A DNA stretch of 64,000 nucleotides from Pirellulales bacterium (GTDB taxonomy: Bacteria; Planctomycetota; Planctomycetia; Pirellulales; JAEUIK01), in contig JAIBBY010000005.1 of assembly GCA_019694455.1 (NCBI GenBank), positions 1 through 64,000 of the forward strand, given 5' to 3'. Shown here piece after piece: positions 8,518 to 18,171 of this stretch (position 1 is the stretch's first letter; every line of letters starts with the position of its first letter). The translations under genes and the position numbers were made by a program. A model generated the notes under the pieces. It had not been told where the DNA came from and did no database searches. It saw only the letters and a program-made list of their open reading frames with translations.

Positions 8518-9225
8518 ATGCTCGTGCTTAGTCATCGCGGATATCACGTCTCGGCGCCGGAGAACACGCTGGAGTCGTTCTCTCAAGCAGTCGCCATGAA
8601 GGTTGACGGAATCGAAACCGACCTACGAGTTGCTCGGGACGGCGAGATACTGCTATTTCACGATCGGTTGGCGCCCGACGGTCAAGAGGTGGTCGCGCTC
8701 ACCCGCGCAGAGTTGAGCGAGCAGGTGGGCTATTCGGTCCCGAACGCTGACGACGCCGTGGCCGCACACGACCGGCTGTTCTGGAACCTGGAGATCAAGA
8801 CGCCCGACGCGGTCGACGGCGCGCTGGCGATTGTCAAGAAGCATCGGGCGAGCCGGCGCCTCTTTTTGCTCACTTCGTTCTGGCACAGCGCCATCGACGA
8901 ACTGGCCTGGAAGATCGACGACGACGCGGCGCTACGTGGCGCCGAAGATGTCCGACTTGGCCTACTCACCGCCGACCGACCGTTGAATCTGTTCTCGTTT
9001 CTCGGCATCTCCGAAACCAACTCCAAACCTCCGGTGCATGCCATCGTGTGGTACTACGACGTGGTCGATCCCAAATTGCTCGAAGAAGCCAAGCAGCTTG
9101 GCCTGGCCAATTGCGTCTATGGCGTGAAAACCGTGGCCGATCACCGGCAATGCCTCGATTGGAAACTAGACGCCGTAATTACTGACCGTCCGGAGTTTGT
9201 GGCAGAGGCGCGCCGCAACATATAG
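8518..9225 (+). CDS. Glycerophosphodiester phosphodiesterase (GDPD family)
   Basis: These enzymes hydrolyse glycerophosphodiesters to glycerol-3-phosphate and an alcohol. The 235-residue protein has no signal peptide, so it is likely cytoplasmic like UgpQ. The catalytic signature is intact: HRG at residues 6-8, PENT at 14-17 and IETDLRVARDGEILLFHD carrying the metal-binding Glu and Asp and the second catalytic His. A later NLEIKTPD provides the next acidic pair. It is about 10-15 residues shorter than UgpQ. The gene stands between unrelated genes with 70-100 base gaps on both sides and no clear operon partner. Confidence 0.85.
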   Translation: MLVLSHRGYHVSAPENTLESFSQAVAMKVDGIETDLRVARDGEILLFHDRLAPDGQEVVALTRAELSEQVGYSVPNADDAVAAHDRLFWNLEIKTPDAVDGALAIVKKHRASRRLFLLTSFWHSAIDELAWKIDDDAALRGAEDVRLGLLTADRPLNLFSFLGISETNSKPPVHAIVWYYDVVDPKLLEEAKQLGLANCVYGVKTVADHRQCLDWKLDAVITDRPEFVAEARRNI

Positions 9226-9321
9226 CGCTGTTGCTTGCGACTTTTACTTTACGTCGCTAGGTTGTTTGCTCCCGCGCGGCAAGCGAGAGCGAAACACCGC
9301 CCAATCCACGGAGTGCCATCG

Positions 9322-9999
9322 ATGAAGCTTTTGCGCCCTCTGGAGAATCTGCGGCGAGTGTACTGCGCGGGGCCGCTGTTCAATGCCGCCGAACGGCGCG
9401 AGATGACCGACATTGCCAAGGCATTGGGCGACGGCGGATTCGAGACCTTTGTCCCACATTCCGATGGCCTCGAGTTCTCCCAGGTTCTGCCATATCTCCA
9501 GCAGCAAGGCTGCGATCACGGCGCCGCGGGGCGACTATTGCATGAGGCGATCTTTGCCCTCGATGTCTATCACGTGCTGGTCGGCTGCGGCTCGCTTGTC
9601 TTCAACATGAACGGCCGCATCCCCGACGAAGGGGGCGTGGCGGAAATGTCGATGGCCTGGATGCTCGGCAAACCGATCGTCATCTATAAGGAAGATGTCC
9701 GCTCCAAGATTGCCGGCCGCGATAACCCGCTGGTGGTGGGACAGACTAGTTTCCTCACCATCAGCGATATGTCGCAGCTTGCCCCGGCCCTTTCGGCCAA
9801 GATCGGCGCGCTCGAAGCGCCAATGGATTGGCAAACCCCTTGCCCGCCCCACCTGACCGAAGTCCTGCTGGCGGGCGAGACCTTTTGGCGCCGCATTCAA
9901 ACGCTAGGCGCCGAGCGTCCGGCCGACCAGTTGGGCGACTGGATGCTGGAACTGTTCGCCAGCCGACTCGATGTTTCAGCTTCGCCCGCCCTGTCATAA
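9322..9999 (+). CDS. Nucleoside 2-deoxyribosyltransferase-like protein
   Basis: Members of this family act on the N-glycosidic bond of deoxynucleosides or nucleotides in salvage or clean-up. The 225-residue protein shows the family start RVYCAGPLFNAAERREM, the segment ALDVYHVLVGCGSLVFNMNGRIPDEG, and GVAEMSMAWMLGKPIVIYKED, where the catalytic Glu of the E-x3-A/G-x3-GKP pattern is expected. The ATG at 9322 has GGAG eight bases upstream; an in-frame earlier start at 9235 lacks one. The C-terminal 60 residues are not recognised. The HD-domain phosphohydrolase downstream could act on related substrates, which is only a suggestion. Confidence 0.75.
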   Translation: MKLLRPLENLRRVYCAGPLFNAAERREMTDIAKALGDGGFETFVPHSDGLEFSQVLPYLQQQGCDHGAAGRLLHEAIFALDVYHVLVGCGSLVFNMNGRIPDEGGVAEMSMAWMLGKPIVIYKEDVRSKIAGRDNPLVVGQTSFLTISDMSQLAPALSAKIGALEAPMDWQTPCPPHLTEVLLAGETFWRRIQTLGAERPADQLGDWMLELFASRLDVSASPALS

Positions 10000-10036
10000 T
10001 CGACTTGCGCTGATCTATTCACTTTTGCCGCAACGC

Positions 10037-11374
10037 ATGACCGACCTTCGCCAAATCCCGGAACTGGCCGCGCTCGATTCGAGCGGCGCGCTGGTCCGAA
10101 TTCCGCCCGAAACCGATGTGCCGCTGACGCCGCGAGTGCGTTCATTGGTCGACACCACCGAGTTCCGCCGCTTGGCGCGGATCAGCCAGCTTGGCTTGGT
10201 TTCGCTGGTCTATCCGGCGGCGCATCATATGCGATTCGAACATTCGCTGGGCGTGTATCGGCTGGCCTTGCTCTATCTGCGACGGCTATCGTGCGACGAA
10301 CGCTTCGCCGCCGTCATTTCGCCAGCGGACGCCGAAATCTTCATCGTCTCCGCCTTGCTGCACGACCTGGGGCACTGGCCCTTTTGCCATCCGATCGAGG
10401 ACATTCGACTCGACCGCGTGCCCGACCACGAGATGTTCGCCAACAGCTTTTTGCTGGAAGGCGAAATTGCCGACGTGCTCCGCTCTGAGTGGCAGATCAA
10501 CCCGCGCGACGTGGTGGGCCTGCTCTCCGAGCGCCCGCGCGACGCTCGCGGCCGCATCCTGGCGAGCATGCTGTCAGGTCCCATCGACATCGACAAGATG
10601 GACTATCTCGGCCGCGACAGCCTGCACTGCGGCGTGCCGTATGGGCGGCACTTCGACCAGGGACGGCTCATCGCCAGTCTCTGCCTCAACCAAGCGGGGG
10701 ACGGATTGGCCATTCTTGATAAAGGCAAAACCGCCGCCGAGCTGATGGTCTTTGCCCGTTATGTCATGTTCAGCGAAGTCTACTGGCATCATGCGGTGCG
10801 GGCCGCCACCGCCATGCTGCAACGGGCGTTCTTCCTGTTGTATCAATCGCTCGACCTGGACGCGCTTTTTCGCCTGGCCGAGGGCCCCTTTATCGAGGCC
10901 TTGATTCAAAAGGCCGATCGCGGGCCGGCGCGCGACCTGCTGTTGGGGCTCTTTGGCCCCACGCGCCGCGTGTACAAGCGGGTGGCGCAGTACAGCATTG
11001 TCGAGGAGAGCGAGCTATACGCGCAGCTTGCGCGGCGTCCCTATCCTTGGCTGGTGCGCTGCGCCGAACACTTCGCCACGCTCGCCAGTAGCGAACTCAA
11101 GCGGGTGATCGCCCCACACGAAATACTGTTCGACGCGCCTCCGTTGGCCCGCGAGGTGGAGTTCGACGTCGATGTCTACTTCCCCAAGCAGGGGAGCTAT
11201 CGGCCGCTGGGCGAGGTGTCGCCGGTGGTGCGGACCCTGGCTCGCGAGCAGTTTGACGACTACGTGAAGCGGGTCCGGCTGTTCGCGCACCCTCGCGTGG
11301 CCAGCGAACTGCGCGAACTACCCGAGCTGGCCACTGTCTTGCAAGAAGCGATCCAGCGCACGGGGAAAAGTTGA
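10037..11374 (+). CDS. HD-domain phosphohydrolase (SAMHD1/dGTPase-like)
   Basis: The 445-residue protein has the arrangement of metal-dependent HD phosphohydrolases. TEFRRLARISQLG is followed by HHMRFEHSLGVYRL (first metal His), then SALLHDLGHWPF (the HD pair), and GPIDIDKMDYLGRD (distal Asp). The R-x-x-H-S-L-G-V and D-x-x-D-Y-L-x-R-D patterns are those of dNTP triphosphohydrolases such as SAMHD1 and YwfO. Allosteric-site residues could not be judged. The ATG at 10037 has no clear ribosome site; an alternative begins at 9971 inside the previous gene. By homology it is cytoplasmic and may control dNTP pools. Confidence 0.78.
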   Translation: MTDLRQIPELAALDSSGALVRIPPETDVPLTPRVRSLVDTTEFRRLARISQLGLVSLVYPAAHHMRFEHSLGVYRLALLYLRRLSCDERFAAVISPADAEIFIVSALLHDLGHWPFCHPIEDIRLDRVPDHEMFANSFLLEGEIADVLRSEWQINPRDVVGLLSERPRDARGRILASMLSGPIDIDKMDYLGRDSLHCGVPYGRHFDQGRLIASLCLNQAGDGLAILDKGKTAAELMVFARYVMFSEVYWHHAVRAATAMLQRAFFLLYQSLDLDALFRLAEGPFIEALIQKADRGPARDLLLGLFGPTRRVYKRVAQYSIVEESELYAQLARRPYPWLVRCAEHFATLASSELKRVIAPHEILFDAPPLAREVEFDVDVYFPKQGSYRPLGEVSPVVRTLAREQFDDYVKRVRLFAHPRVASELRELPELATVLQEAIQRTGKS

Positions 11375-11559
11375 AGTGGCGAAGTCCGAGTCGGTCGAAC
11401 CCGTGAATCTTGCCAGCAAATCCCAAGATTTCGCACGATTGGGCGGTCAATTCATGGTCGCAATATCGCGCGAAAACGCGGTTGAGATTGCCGTTTGAGA
11501 AGCTAGAATTGAGCGATTCCGGCGCGCGGGCGAGGCCCCTCCTCCAACGCGTCGGTTGC

Positions 11560-11632
<73 letters not shown>

Positions 11633-11723
11633 CTTGCTTTCTCTATCGTCGCTTGGCGATCGTCGATCCGATTCCAGCGTAAGCGCCGGGCCGATCAGCA
11701 AGTTGGGCACACTTGCGCTCCGA

Positions 11724-14700
11724 CTACGGAGCCAAGATTTCGAGGCTGGCAGACTGAGGCCCAAGATTGAAGTCGCCGGTAAGCGAGCCTAGGTCAACGG
11801 CGTCAAAATCGCCGGTGAAGTCCGCGTAGTTGAGCAAAGTGAGCATCGTGCCGGCGGCTGGACTGAAGCCGTCGGTAAACCGGACGCTCAAACTTCCCCC
11901 GAGCGTTGCCCCTCCCACAATCTTTAGTCTTGGCGACCTGGAAGATGAATTCACTTCGAGCGTCAAGCTCCCCCCCGGCCGCTGCTCAAACGTGCCAGAC
12001 AATTCGACGTTTGCAGTCGACCGAAGAATGATCGATCCGGAGTTCTGCCAGGACTTCATGTAGCGAGTGTTTCCCGATATTTCAAGAATACCTTCGTTGA
12101 TCAGCAGTGTTCTATAACTGAACGAGGTATTGTATTCGGCGATAATGCGCCCTTGGTTCCGGACCACACTGGCGTCGATGTTGCCATATTTGCCGCTGAT
12201 GATAATTCCGGGGGCAATTCGCAGTTCCCGATTGGCGGCGGTTAAGCTGATCTTATTCGAACCATAGCCGTCAAAAAGTATGACCCCCGATCCGCTCAAG
12301 GTTCGGTCTGCGTCATCGTCAAAAATGAGTCCTCCGGACTTGGTGTTCTGACCAAGTCGCGCGACGCCTATGAACTCCAAATCTCCTTTAATATGGAGAG
12401 TGAGGTTTGTGTCGGCAGCCAAGTCCAGATCGCAGGCGAGCACGACATGATCGAGCAAGTTATTGGGTTCGCCAGTTTTCATCTCCTGGGCCGTGATTCC
12501 ATACCCGTCGTGGCCGGTAATTCGACCGTTCTGGATCGTCCCTCCAGCGAGGGTCCAAGAACCAGTCTGGGCATTGAGCTCCAAATCGCCTGAGTAAACC
12601 CCTGAAAGTAGAATGGTCGAATTCACATTCTGCAGTTCACCCACTCGCTCACGCGTGAGATTGCCTTTCAGCGTGACGGTCGCGTCTTGAGTCTGAATCA
12701 GGCCGAGGTTGGTCCAGTCGCCGTTGAGCAACAATTTGCCGCCGTTTGGCATGCGGATGGCTCCTTCGTTGACGAAGGTCCCTTTGCCATCTCCCAAGAT
12801 GGTCAACGAATAATAAAACTCCATCGTACCTTGATTAACGATGCCTCGTCCCACCTTCAGAAATCCGCCGCGAACCAACATGGTCGAGGGAATGATCGCT
12901 GGAGTGGTCTGTGACCAGCAATTGATCGAGCTGCCATCTTGGTTCGAGAAGTGCAACACTCCTCCCCCGGTCAGCACCGGCACCAGGTTGCCGCTGGAAT
13001 CCCCGAAAACAACGCCACACGAACCGCCCCCCACACCAAACGCGATCATGGCGTCTAATTGCAGCGCATTGTAGATGCCGAGGCTGGCGCCACCGGGGAA
13101 CTTGAGGTCATAGGTGACGTGTACATTGTCGAATGCGTACCAACTGTCGCGCTCAAAGTTGAGTTGCGTCGTACCTTGTCGCGTCAGCGTGCTGTTTACG
13201 AACTTGGCGCCCGCCTTCACGTTCCACGCCGCCGCAACGTTGTTCACTTCCAAGTCGCCGGTCATGGTTCCCGCCAGGTTGACCACCGCTCCCAGGTAGT
13301 CAATTCTGGCGAGCTCTTGCGACGAATATGACCCATTGAGACTCAGTACGGCCGAACGCGCCAGAATTTGTCCTTCGTTCGTCCATGTGCCGCCCAGCGA
13401 TAAGTTGGCGCTTGGTCGCACTTCCACGATCCCGGCCTGAACTGTGGTTCCATACGCGCCCAGTTGAAAGCTTCCCAACTCGAAAATGGTCGCGCGGCTG
13501 CGATTTGTGATGCGCCCTTTGGAAATGAAGCTGAGGATTCCCCCGTTCTCGACTTCCAGACTCACTCCCTCGATGATCAACTCACTCGCCAGATCGGTAT
13601 TGCCCAGCGTCACGTTGGCTCCGACCAACCTGGCGGTCCCGCTTCCCGACCAGCGTTGCACGGTGTCTCTCGAATCAAACGCTAGAGGGCCTTCCAGCCG
13701 CAAATTGCCAACCTGACGCAGGCCATGCCTGACTTGGGCGCCTCCGCGCAGCGTGAAGTCTCCACTCAGCGTCGCATTGTCGAGCGTCAGGCCGCCGATG
13801 TCGGAAATCACATCTGATGCGATAGAACGGGTGATGATTCCGTCTTTGAACGTGGCGCGATTCAGTTTCCAAACAGAGGTCGCCGCGTCGAAATCAAAAT
13901 CCCCTAGCACAACGCCCGACAGTTCGATCGACGCGGCCTGCAACTCGCCGACGTCCTCGCGCCGAAATTCGCCCCCCAGTACGATGGTGGCCTGATCAGC
14001 AGTGATTGTGCCCAAATTCTTCCATTTGCCGCCAACAGTCAAACGCGATCCAGGACGCGCCTCAATTATCCCTTGATTGACAAAGGAGCCGTAGTCGACG
14101 ATCGAGTACTGATCATTGGCAGTCTCCGCGAGAATGCGCCCTTGATTGACGATCGTGCCGCGCGGATCGGAATTGGAAATCGCAAACCTGCGGCCGCGCA
14201 GCGTGATGCCTGATTCGATCGTCAACGTCCCTGCGGCGCCTTCACGCTGGCTGGTGTTTTGAATCAATGGTGAGGTTGTAAAGCTCCGCAGATTGGACAC
14301 CACCTCGCCGCTACCGCGGAGAAATAATCCCGGCGAGTCGCCATCCACAAAGTACAGGAAGTTTCCGTTATCTCCTCCTTCGATCGTGCCGTTCAACGTC
14401 AGGCCATTGCGAATCTTCAGAAAACTACTGTTGGGCGCCAACAAGTAACCCTGGATGACGACATTGTCTAGATACGAATACCCTGTTCCAAGGCCCAGTT
14501 TTACTTCCGTCGTCAGGTCGATGACGCCGTTTTTGACGGTTCCGCCCTGCAGTATCCAAATTCCGGTGGATTGGTCTAATCGCACGTCGCCATTAAGGAC
14601 GCCAACAATCTGCACGATGCCGGATTGACGGTCGAAGCTCCCTAGATCCGTCATGGCGAAGTCGCCGCCAAAATTCAATTTGCCGTTCAGCAATTGAATC

Positions 14701-16142
14701 GTGCCCTGATTACTCCAGTCTCCCCCGAGTCGCAGCTGTCCCCCCTCCTCGATCAGCAACTCCCCTTCGTTGCGGAAATGACCCGTGTCTCCTGCCAGCA
14801 GTTCCAATCCGGTTTCCCACCCGCTAGGCGACTGAATCCTCTTCGCCTCGATGCGCCCCCGATTCACGATCGTACCTGTCGCGTACTCGTTCGTTAGTTG
14901 GCCGCGCTGCCCACGCAGCACCACGCCGGCGCCGATTTCGAGCGTGCCCGGCGTCTCGGCATCGCCGCAGCGATTGACAATCAACGTGCCCACATTCGCG
15001 CCGATTTCCAGCACGCCATTGCCGCTGACTGTGGCCGACGTCCCATTGCCGAACCACAAAAAGCCGACCACAGTGAAGACCGAATTGATCTCTATTCGAT
15101 CCGTGACGAGCAACCGCGAATCGAAGTTATTGGGATAAGATTTCGCGGCCGTGTTCAAGGTGATATTCGTCAGCGTGCCGCTCAAGAACTCGATCTTGCT
15201 GCCCCCCGCCCGCTCGTTAAGCGTGGCGTCGATGAGTGTTCCGCCGTTTACAGTCAAGGCGGCCGTTTCCAATGAATCGGCGACTCGTAATGATCCGCCC
15301 AACAACTCGATCGCTTGACCCGATTGAATGCCGCGAACTGAAATCTCGCCCGCGCGAATAATCACCGATGGTCTAGGATACTGTGAGCCCGCGATCAGCA
15401 CGATATCGGCCGGACCGGGCAGCTTTCCGTTGATCCAGTTCGCGGAGTCGTCCCAGTATCGCGAATGAAGCCCCTCCCAGACGGCAACGCTTTGGTGAAA
15501 GTGATCCGACCATACGGTGTAGTCGGCGCCATCGACGACACCATCACCGGTGTAGTCGCCTTGACTATAAACTGCATCATGCGCGCGAAAATGATCGGCC
15601 CAATTCACGTAGTCGCCGCCATCAATTGCCAAGTCGCCGTTCGCGTCACCCGGCAGAAACCTTTGCAAATTCAGGATCGGCGGCGAGTAGGGTGATTCAA
15701 CCCCCTGGGCGTCCGCGATTTTTGAGAAAAGATAAACGCCTTCAGGAAGCACATACGGAAATACCTTTTCAAAATCAGCAGTGCCATCCGCGCTGGCCAC
15801 GATCGAAAGGGTTCCAAGAGTGACCTCTTGGCTGCTTTCCGTGCTTCCCCGGACCAAAGTGATCGTGTACGAAGCACTTGACAGGCCAGCGCCCATTCGA
15901 CCCCGAACCGTCATAACTCCATCCATGCTGAGGGCGGAAACCAAACTCACCGATGGTGAAGTCGCGACGGCGCTCGCGATCGCCGAAGGCACGTTCGTAG
16001 CCGCGCTGATTCCGGCCTGGAAAGACGACGCTGAAAGTAAGCTGCGCGACTCCAAAATCTCCAATGCAGCGCGTCGCCCGAGCGCTCCCCGCATCGATTG
16101 TTGGTTGCAGATCGCAATTTGTGGTCTGCCCCGTCGACTCAT
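11724..16142 (-). CDS. Giant LEPR-XLL adhesin-like protein with dockerin-type EF hands
   Basis: This protein of about 1472 residues is very probably surface or extracellular. Numbering is from the ATG at 16142. Residues about 25-38 (ALEILESRSLLSA) match the LEPR-XLL motif that begins many giant planctomycete proteins. Residues 163-216 hold two dockerin/EF-hand loops (GDANGDLAIDGGDY and GDYTGDGVVDGADY). From about 225 onward the chain is beta-rich and repetitive. Four clear copies of a ~90-residue unit start near 455, 686, 894 and 1122, and a weaker one lies near 1345. Each reads roughly F.N.G.I, then W.N.G.I, then a GxLxG..L...S.W segment, as in beta-helix autotransporter-like proteins. Cysteines are few and no catalytic motif was seen. 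GGTGAT precedes the ATG; TTG at 16154 is an alternative. It is the sole gene between the tRNA-Phe repeats. Confidence 0.85.
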   Translation of the reverse strand: MSRRGRPQIAICNQQSMRGALGRRAALEILESRSLLSASSFQAGISAATNVPSAIASAVATSPSVSLVSALSMDGVMTVRGRMGAGLSSASYTITLVRGSTESSQEVTLGTLSIVASADGTADFEKVFPYVLPEGVYLFSKIADAQGVESPYSPPILNLQRFLPGDANGDLAIDGGDYVNWADHFRAHDAVYSQGDYTGDGVVDGADYTVWSDHFHQSVAVWEGLHSRYWDDSANWINGKLPGPADIVLIAGSQYPRPSVIIRAGEISVRGIQSGQAIELLGGSLRVADSLETAALTVNGGTLIDATLNERAGGSKIEFLSGTLTNITLNTAAKSYPNNFDSRLLVTDRIEINSVFTVVGFLWFGNGTSATVSGNGVLEIGANVGTLIVNRCGDAETPGTLEIGAGVVLRGQRGQLTNEYATGTIVNRGRIEAKRIQSPSGWETGLELLAGDTGHFRNEGELLIEEGGQLRLGGDWSNQGTIQLLNGKLNFGGDFAMTDLGSFDRQSGIVQIVGVLNGDVRLDQSTGIWILQGGTVKNGVIDLTTEVKLGLGTGYSYLDNVVIQGYLLAPNSSFLKIRNGLTLNGTIEGGDNGNFLYFVDGDSPGLFLRGSGEVVSNLRSFTTSPLIQNTSQREGAAGTLTIESGITLRGRRFAISNSDPRGTIVNQGRILAETANDQYSIVDYGSFVNQGIIEARPGSRLTVGGKWKNLGTITADQATIVLGGEFRREDVGELQAASIELSGVVLGDFDFDAATSVWKLNRATFKDGIITRSIASDVISDIGGLTLDNATLSGDFTLRGGAQVRHGLRQVGNLRLEGPLAFDSRDTVQRWSGSGTARLVGANVTLGNTDLASELIIEGVSLEVENGGILSFISKGRITNRSRATIFELGSFQLGAYGTTVQAGIVEVRPSANLSLGGTWTNEGQILARSAVLSLNGSYSSQELARIDYLGAVVNLAGTMTGDLEVNNVAAAWNVKAGAKFVNSTLTRQGTTQLNFERDSWYAFDNVHVTYDLKFPGGASLGIYNALQLDAMIAFGVGGGSCGVVFGDSSGNLVPVLTGGGVLHFSNQDGSSINCWSQTTPAIIPSTMLVRGGFLKVGRGIVNQGTMEFYYSLTILGDGKGTFVNEGAIRMPNGGKLLLNGDWTNLGLIQTQDATVTLKGNLTRERVGELQNVNSTILLSGVYSGDLELNAQTGSWTLAGGTIQNGRITGHDGYGITAQEMKTGEPNNLLDHVVLACDLDLAADTNLTLHIKGDLEFIGVARLGQNTKSGGLIFDDDADRTLSGSGVILFDGYGSNKISLTAANRELRIAPGIIISGKYGNIDASVVRNQGRIIAEYNTSFSYRTLLINEGILEISGNTRYMKSWQNSGSIILRSTANVELSGTFEQRPGGSLTLEVNSSSRSPRLKIVGGATLGGSLSVRFTDGFSPAAGTMLTLLNYADFTGDFDAVDLGSLTGDFNLGPQSASLEILAP

Positions 16143-16407
16143 CGTAATCACCAAAGCTTGGTCTGCGATGCTCGCCAGATGGCGGAACTAGAATGTCGAA
16201 GCGGGGACATTATAAGCTGGCAAATCGCGCGGCGACACATTAGAAGTGCCCTCGAATCGTTGGTTCGATCCCGCCCCCGTCCACTTGCACGTCTTGCAGC
16301 GTTTTCGCTCAGTGACATGATCTTCGCCACTGCCCGCGAGTGCGAGGCTGGGTCGAATCGACGGGCTCAATTGACCCGCGACGCTTGCTCAATTGGCTCG
16401 TAACGGG
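16143..16407. other. Intergenic stretch around the right att-like copy
   Basis: The 265 bases between the LEPR-XLL gene start and the cytochrome stop hold the right 27-base tRNA copy at 16262-16288 and must hold the giant gene's promoter. The tRNA copy lacks acceptor, D and anticodon arms, so it is not a second tRNA gene. Nothing else was recognised. Confidence 0.5.
16262..16288 (+). repeat. 27-bp direct repeat, right copy (truncated tRNA-Phe 3' end, att-like)
   Basis: It is an exact copy of 11611-11637, covering the last 22 bases of tRNA-Phe and CTTGC. The sequence upstream of it does not resemble the rest of the tRNA, so it is a fragment and not a degraded full gene. Confidence 0.92.
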
Positions 16408-17277
16408 TCAGTGATTCGCCCGCGAAGGTTCGGCGTTGAATTCACCCAGGCGACCTTTTTCCGGAAGATGCTCGCTCAAAATGAAGTGAGGGCGGGCATG
16501 CTCATTCACAAACGCCGCCACGTCGAGCGCTTCCTGATCGGTCAAATCGGTTTCGTCGAGCGGCATCGAAACCTTCAGCCACGAGGCCAGCTTATTCACA
16601 TTCGCCAACCCCGCACCGTCATTGTACGACCGATCGCCCCAAACTGGCGGGTTGTCCTCAATGCCTTGGCCGTCTTCGCCATGACAGGAGGCGCATCGCT
16701 CCGCGTATAAGACTTGGCCGCGGTCACTATCTGCCTGCTGGGCGTCTAACCGCAGTGGCACGACGGCGTTTGGCCCCGCAGGTCGAATGGCGTTCATGCG
16801 GATTGGCTGCTCGGCTGAGAGCCAGGTAATGTAGGCGGTGATCGCGACCGAGGCTTTGCTTCCCAACGGCGGCCGGATCCCGTTGCAGCTACGCATGAAG
16901 CAATTCAAGACGCGCTCCTCCAGCGAAATGACGCGGCCCTCGCGCGGCGACCAGGCCGGATAGGCCGTCGCAACGCCGATGAACGACGCAGCCTTGAGGT
17001 CCGTGCCATCCTTCAGATGGCACGAGGTGCAGTTAAGCGCGTTGCCGACAAAGGGCCTCGATAATGGATTCTCGGTTGTGTGCTCGATCAGTTCGCGCCC
17101 CAGTCGAATCGTATCGCCCAACTCACCCGGTGGCAGCGGCCGCTCAGTCACTGGCGCCCCGGCGCCTCGCGGTTGGGCTGCCGCCAGCAGGCCCGACAAC
17201 AAACACGCGCCAGCCAGGATGCTCATTCGCCACGCGTACCACTGTGCGGCGAACTGCGTGGTGTTCGGCCGCCTCAC
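16408..17277 (-). CDS. Dihaem c-type cytochrome, TsdA (thiosulfate dehydrogenase)-like
   Basis: The exported electron-transfer protein has 289 residues. After a signal peptide (hydrophobic core SILAGACLLSGLLAAA), CTSCH at 83-87 and CASCH at 195-199 bind two c haems. The first domain has the TsdA-type order GNALNCTSCH, then FIGVATAYPAWS, then SLEERVLNCFMRSCNG. In the Allochromatium enzyme a Cys about 43 residues after the haem-1 His is the distal ligand. Here Cys126 and Cys131 lie 39 and 44 residues after His87. This suggests thiosulfate/tetrathionate chemistry, but a general cytochrome c is possible. The GTG start overlaps the methyltransferase stop (GTGA), so the two are coupled. Confidence 0.78.
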   Translation of the reverse strand: MRRPNTTQFAAQWYAWRMSILAGACLLSGLLAAAQPRGAGAPVTERPLPPGELGDTIRLGRELIEHTTENPLSRPFVGNALNCTSCHLKDGTDLKAASFIGVATAYPAWSPREGRVISLEERVLNCFMRSCNGIRPPLGSKASVAITAYITWLSAEQPIRMNAIRPAGPNAVVPLRLDAQQADSDRGQVLYAERCASCHGEDGQGIEDNPPVWGDRSYNDGAGLANVNKLASWLKVSMPLDETDLTDQEALDVAAFVNEHARPHFILSEHLPEKGRLGEFNAEPSRANH

Positions 17278-17966
17278 GGCGCCACCTTCTCAAACACCAC
17301 AAAATAATTCTCTTGTAATAGATCGCCTTCTTCGCGCGCCTTGCGAAATCCCGCTTGGGCAATCTCGCTTTCAAAGGTCTCCTGGCCGGCGCGGACATGC
17401 GACATGATCCAATCCGAACTCTTGCCTTCGACGCGTTGGAAGTCGATCAGTATCACTCGGCCGTCCGGCTTCAGGGCGCGATGGAGCGACACCATCGTCT
17501 TCTGCGGGAATTCAAAGTGGTGATACGCGTCGCAGATAAACGCCACATCGACCGACTCGGGCGGCAACTCGGTGGAATCGGCCTTGCACAGCAACGTGTC
17601 GACGTTCCGCCGCTCCGCCGCGCGGCTGTCCTGCGCGATGTGATCGAGAAACTTCTGGGCAATGTCGACGGCAATCACACGTCCTTTGTCACCCACCGCC
17701 TCGGAAAGCAGCCGCGTGAAAAGTCCGGTGCCGGCGCCGATGTCGGCCACCGTTTCGCCCGGTTCAATCCGACAGGCCGCGACGATTTCGTTACGCAGGT
17801 GGAATACTTCGCGGCTCTCCACCTCGAACTTGCCAATAAAGTCGTGCACGTCCGGGTTTTGGAAGGAGTCGTTGATTCCGGGCCGGACGCTCGTTTCCTG
17901 AGCATGCCCGCTCCGCGCTGAGCAGGCGAGGATCAAGCAAATCAAGAGTTTGCTCACTAATCGCAT
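17274..17966 (-). CDS. Exported class I SAM-methyltransferase-like protein
   Basis: The 230-residue protein joins a signal peptide (MRLVSKLLICLILACSARSGHAQ) to a class I methyltransferase fold. Motif I is VADIGAGTGLFTRLL, the acidic residue after strand 2 is in VIAVDIAQKFL, and later come VDVAFICDAYHHF and LKPDGRVILIDF. The start at 17966 has GGAGCG eight bases upstream; a longer frame to 18083 would bury the signal peptide. SAM is cytoplasmic, so an exported enzyme is odd. The protein may fold before export, bind another ligand, or stay membrane-anchored. It is coupled to the downstream TsdA-like cytochrome. The substrate is not deducible. Confidence 0.75.
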   Translation of the reverse strand: MRLVSKLLICLILACSARSGHAQETSVRPGINDSFQNPDVHDFIGKFEVESREVFHLRNEIVAACRIEPGETVADIGAGTGLFTRLLSEAVGDKGRVIAVDIAQKFLDHIAQDSRAAERRNVDTLLCKADSTELPPESVDVAFICDAYHHFEFPQKTMVSLHRALKPDGRVILIDFQRVEGKSSDWIMSHVRAGQETFESEIAQAGFRKAREEGDLLQENYFVVFEKVAP

Positions 17967-18171
17967 ATCGAGGCGCTCCGTGGTTTCGGATTGTTCCGGT
18001 ACTACGCGACGAGTTGTCGGCTGCACGCGCCATGCCGGACGGCGCGTATTCCCTTGCCGGTTGAATCGCGCCAGTTGTTTCACTCGTTATTCTGACGGCT
18101 ACAACTGGTTGAATCCAGCGAGTTCGAGTCGTCCACTGGCCATCGCCGTCGATCGGCGATTTCGCGATCCA

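Noticed and set aside
16262-16288. Second tRNA-Phe gene
   Set aside because: Only the T arm, 3' acceptor strand and five flanking bases are present. Acceptor 5' strand, D arm and anticodon arm are missing.
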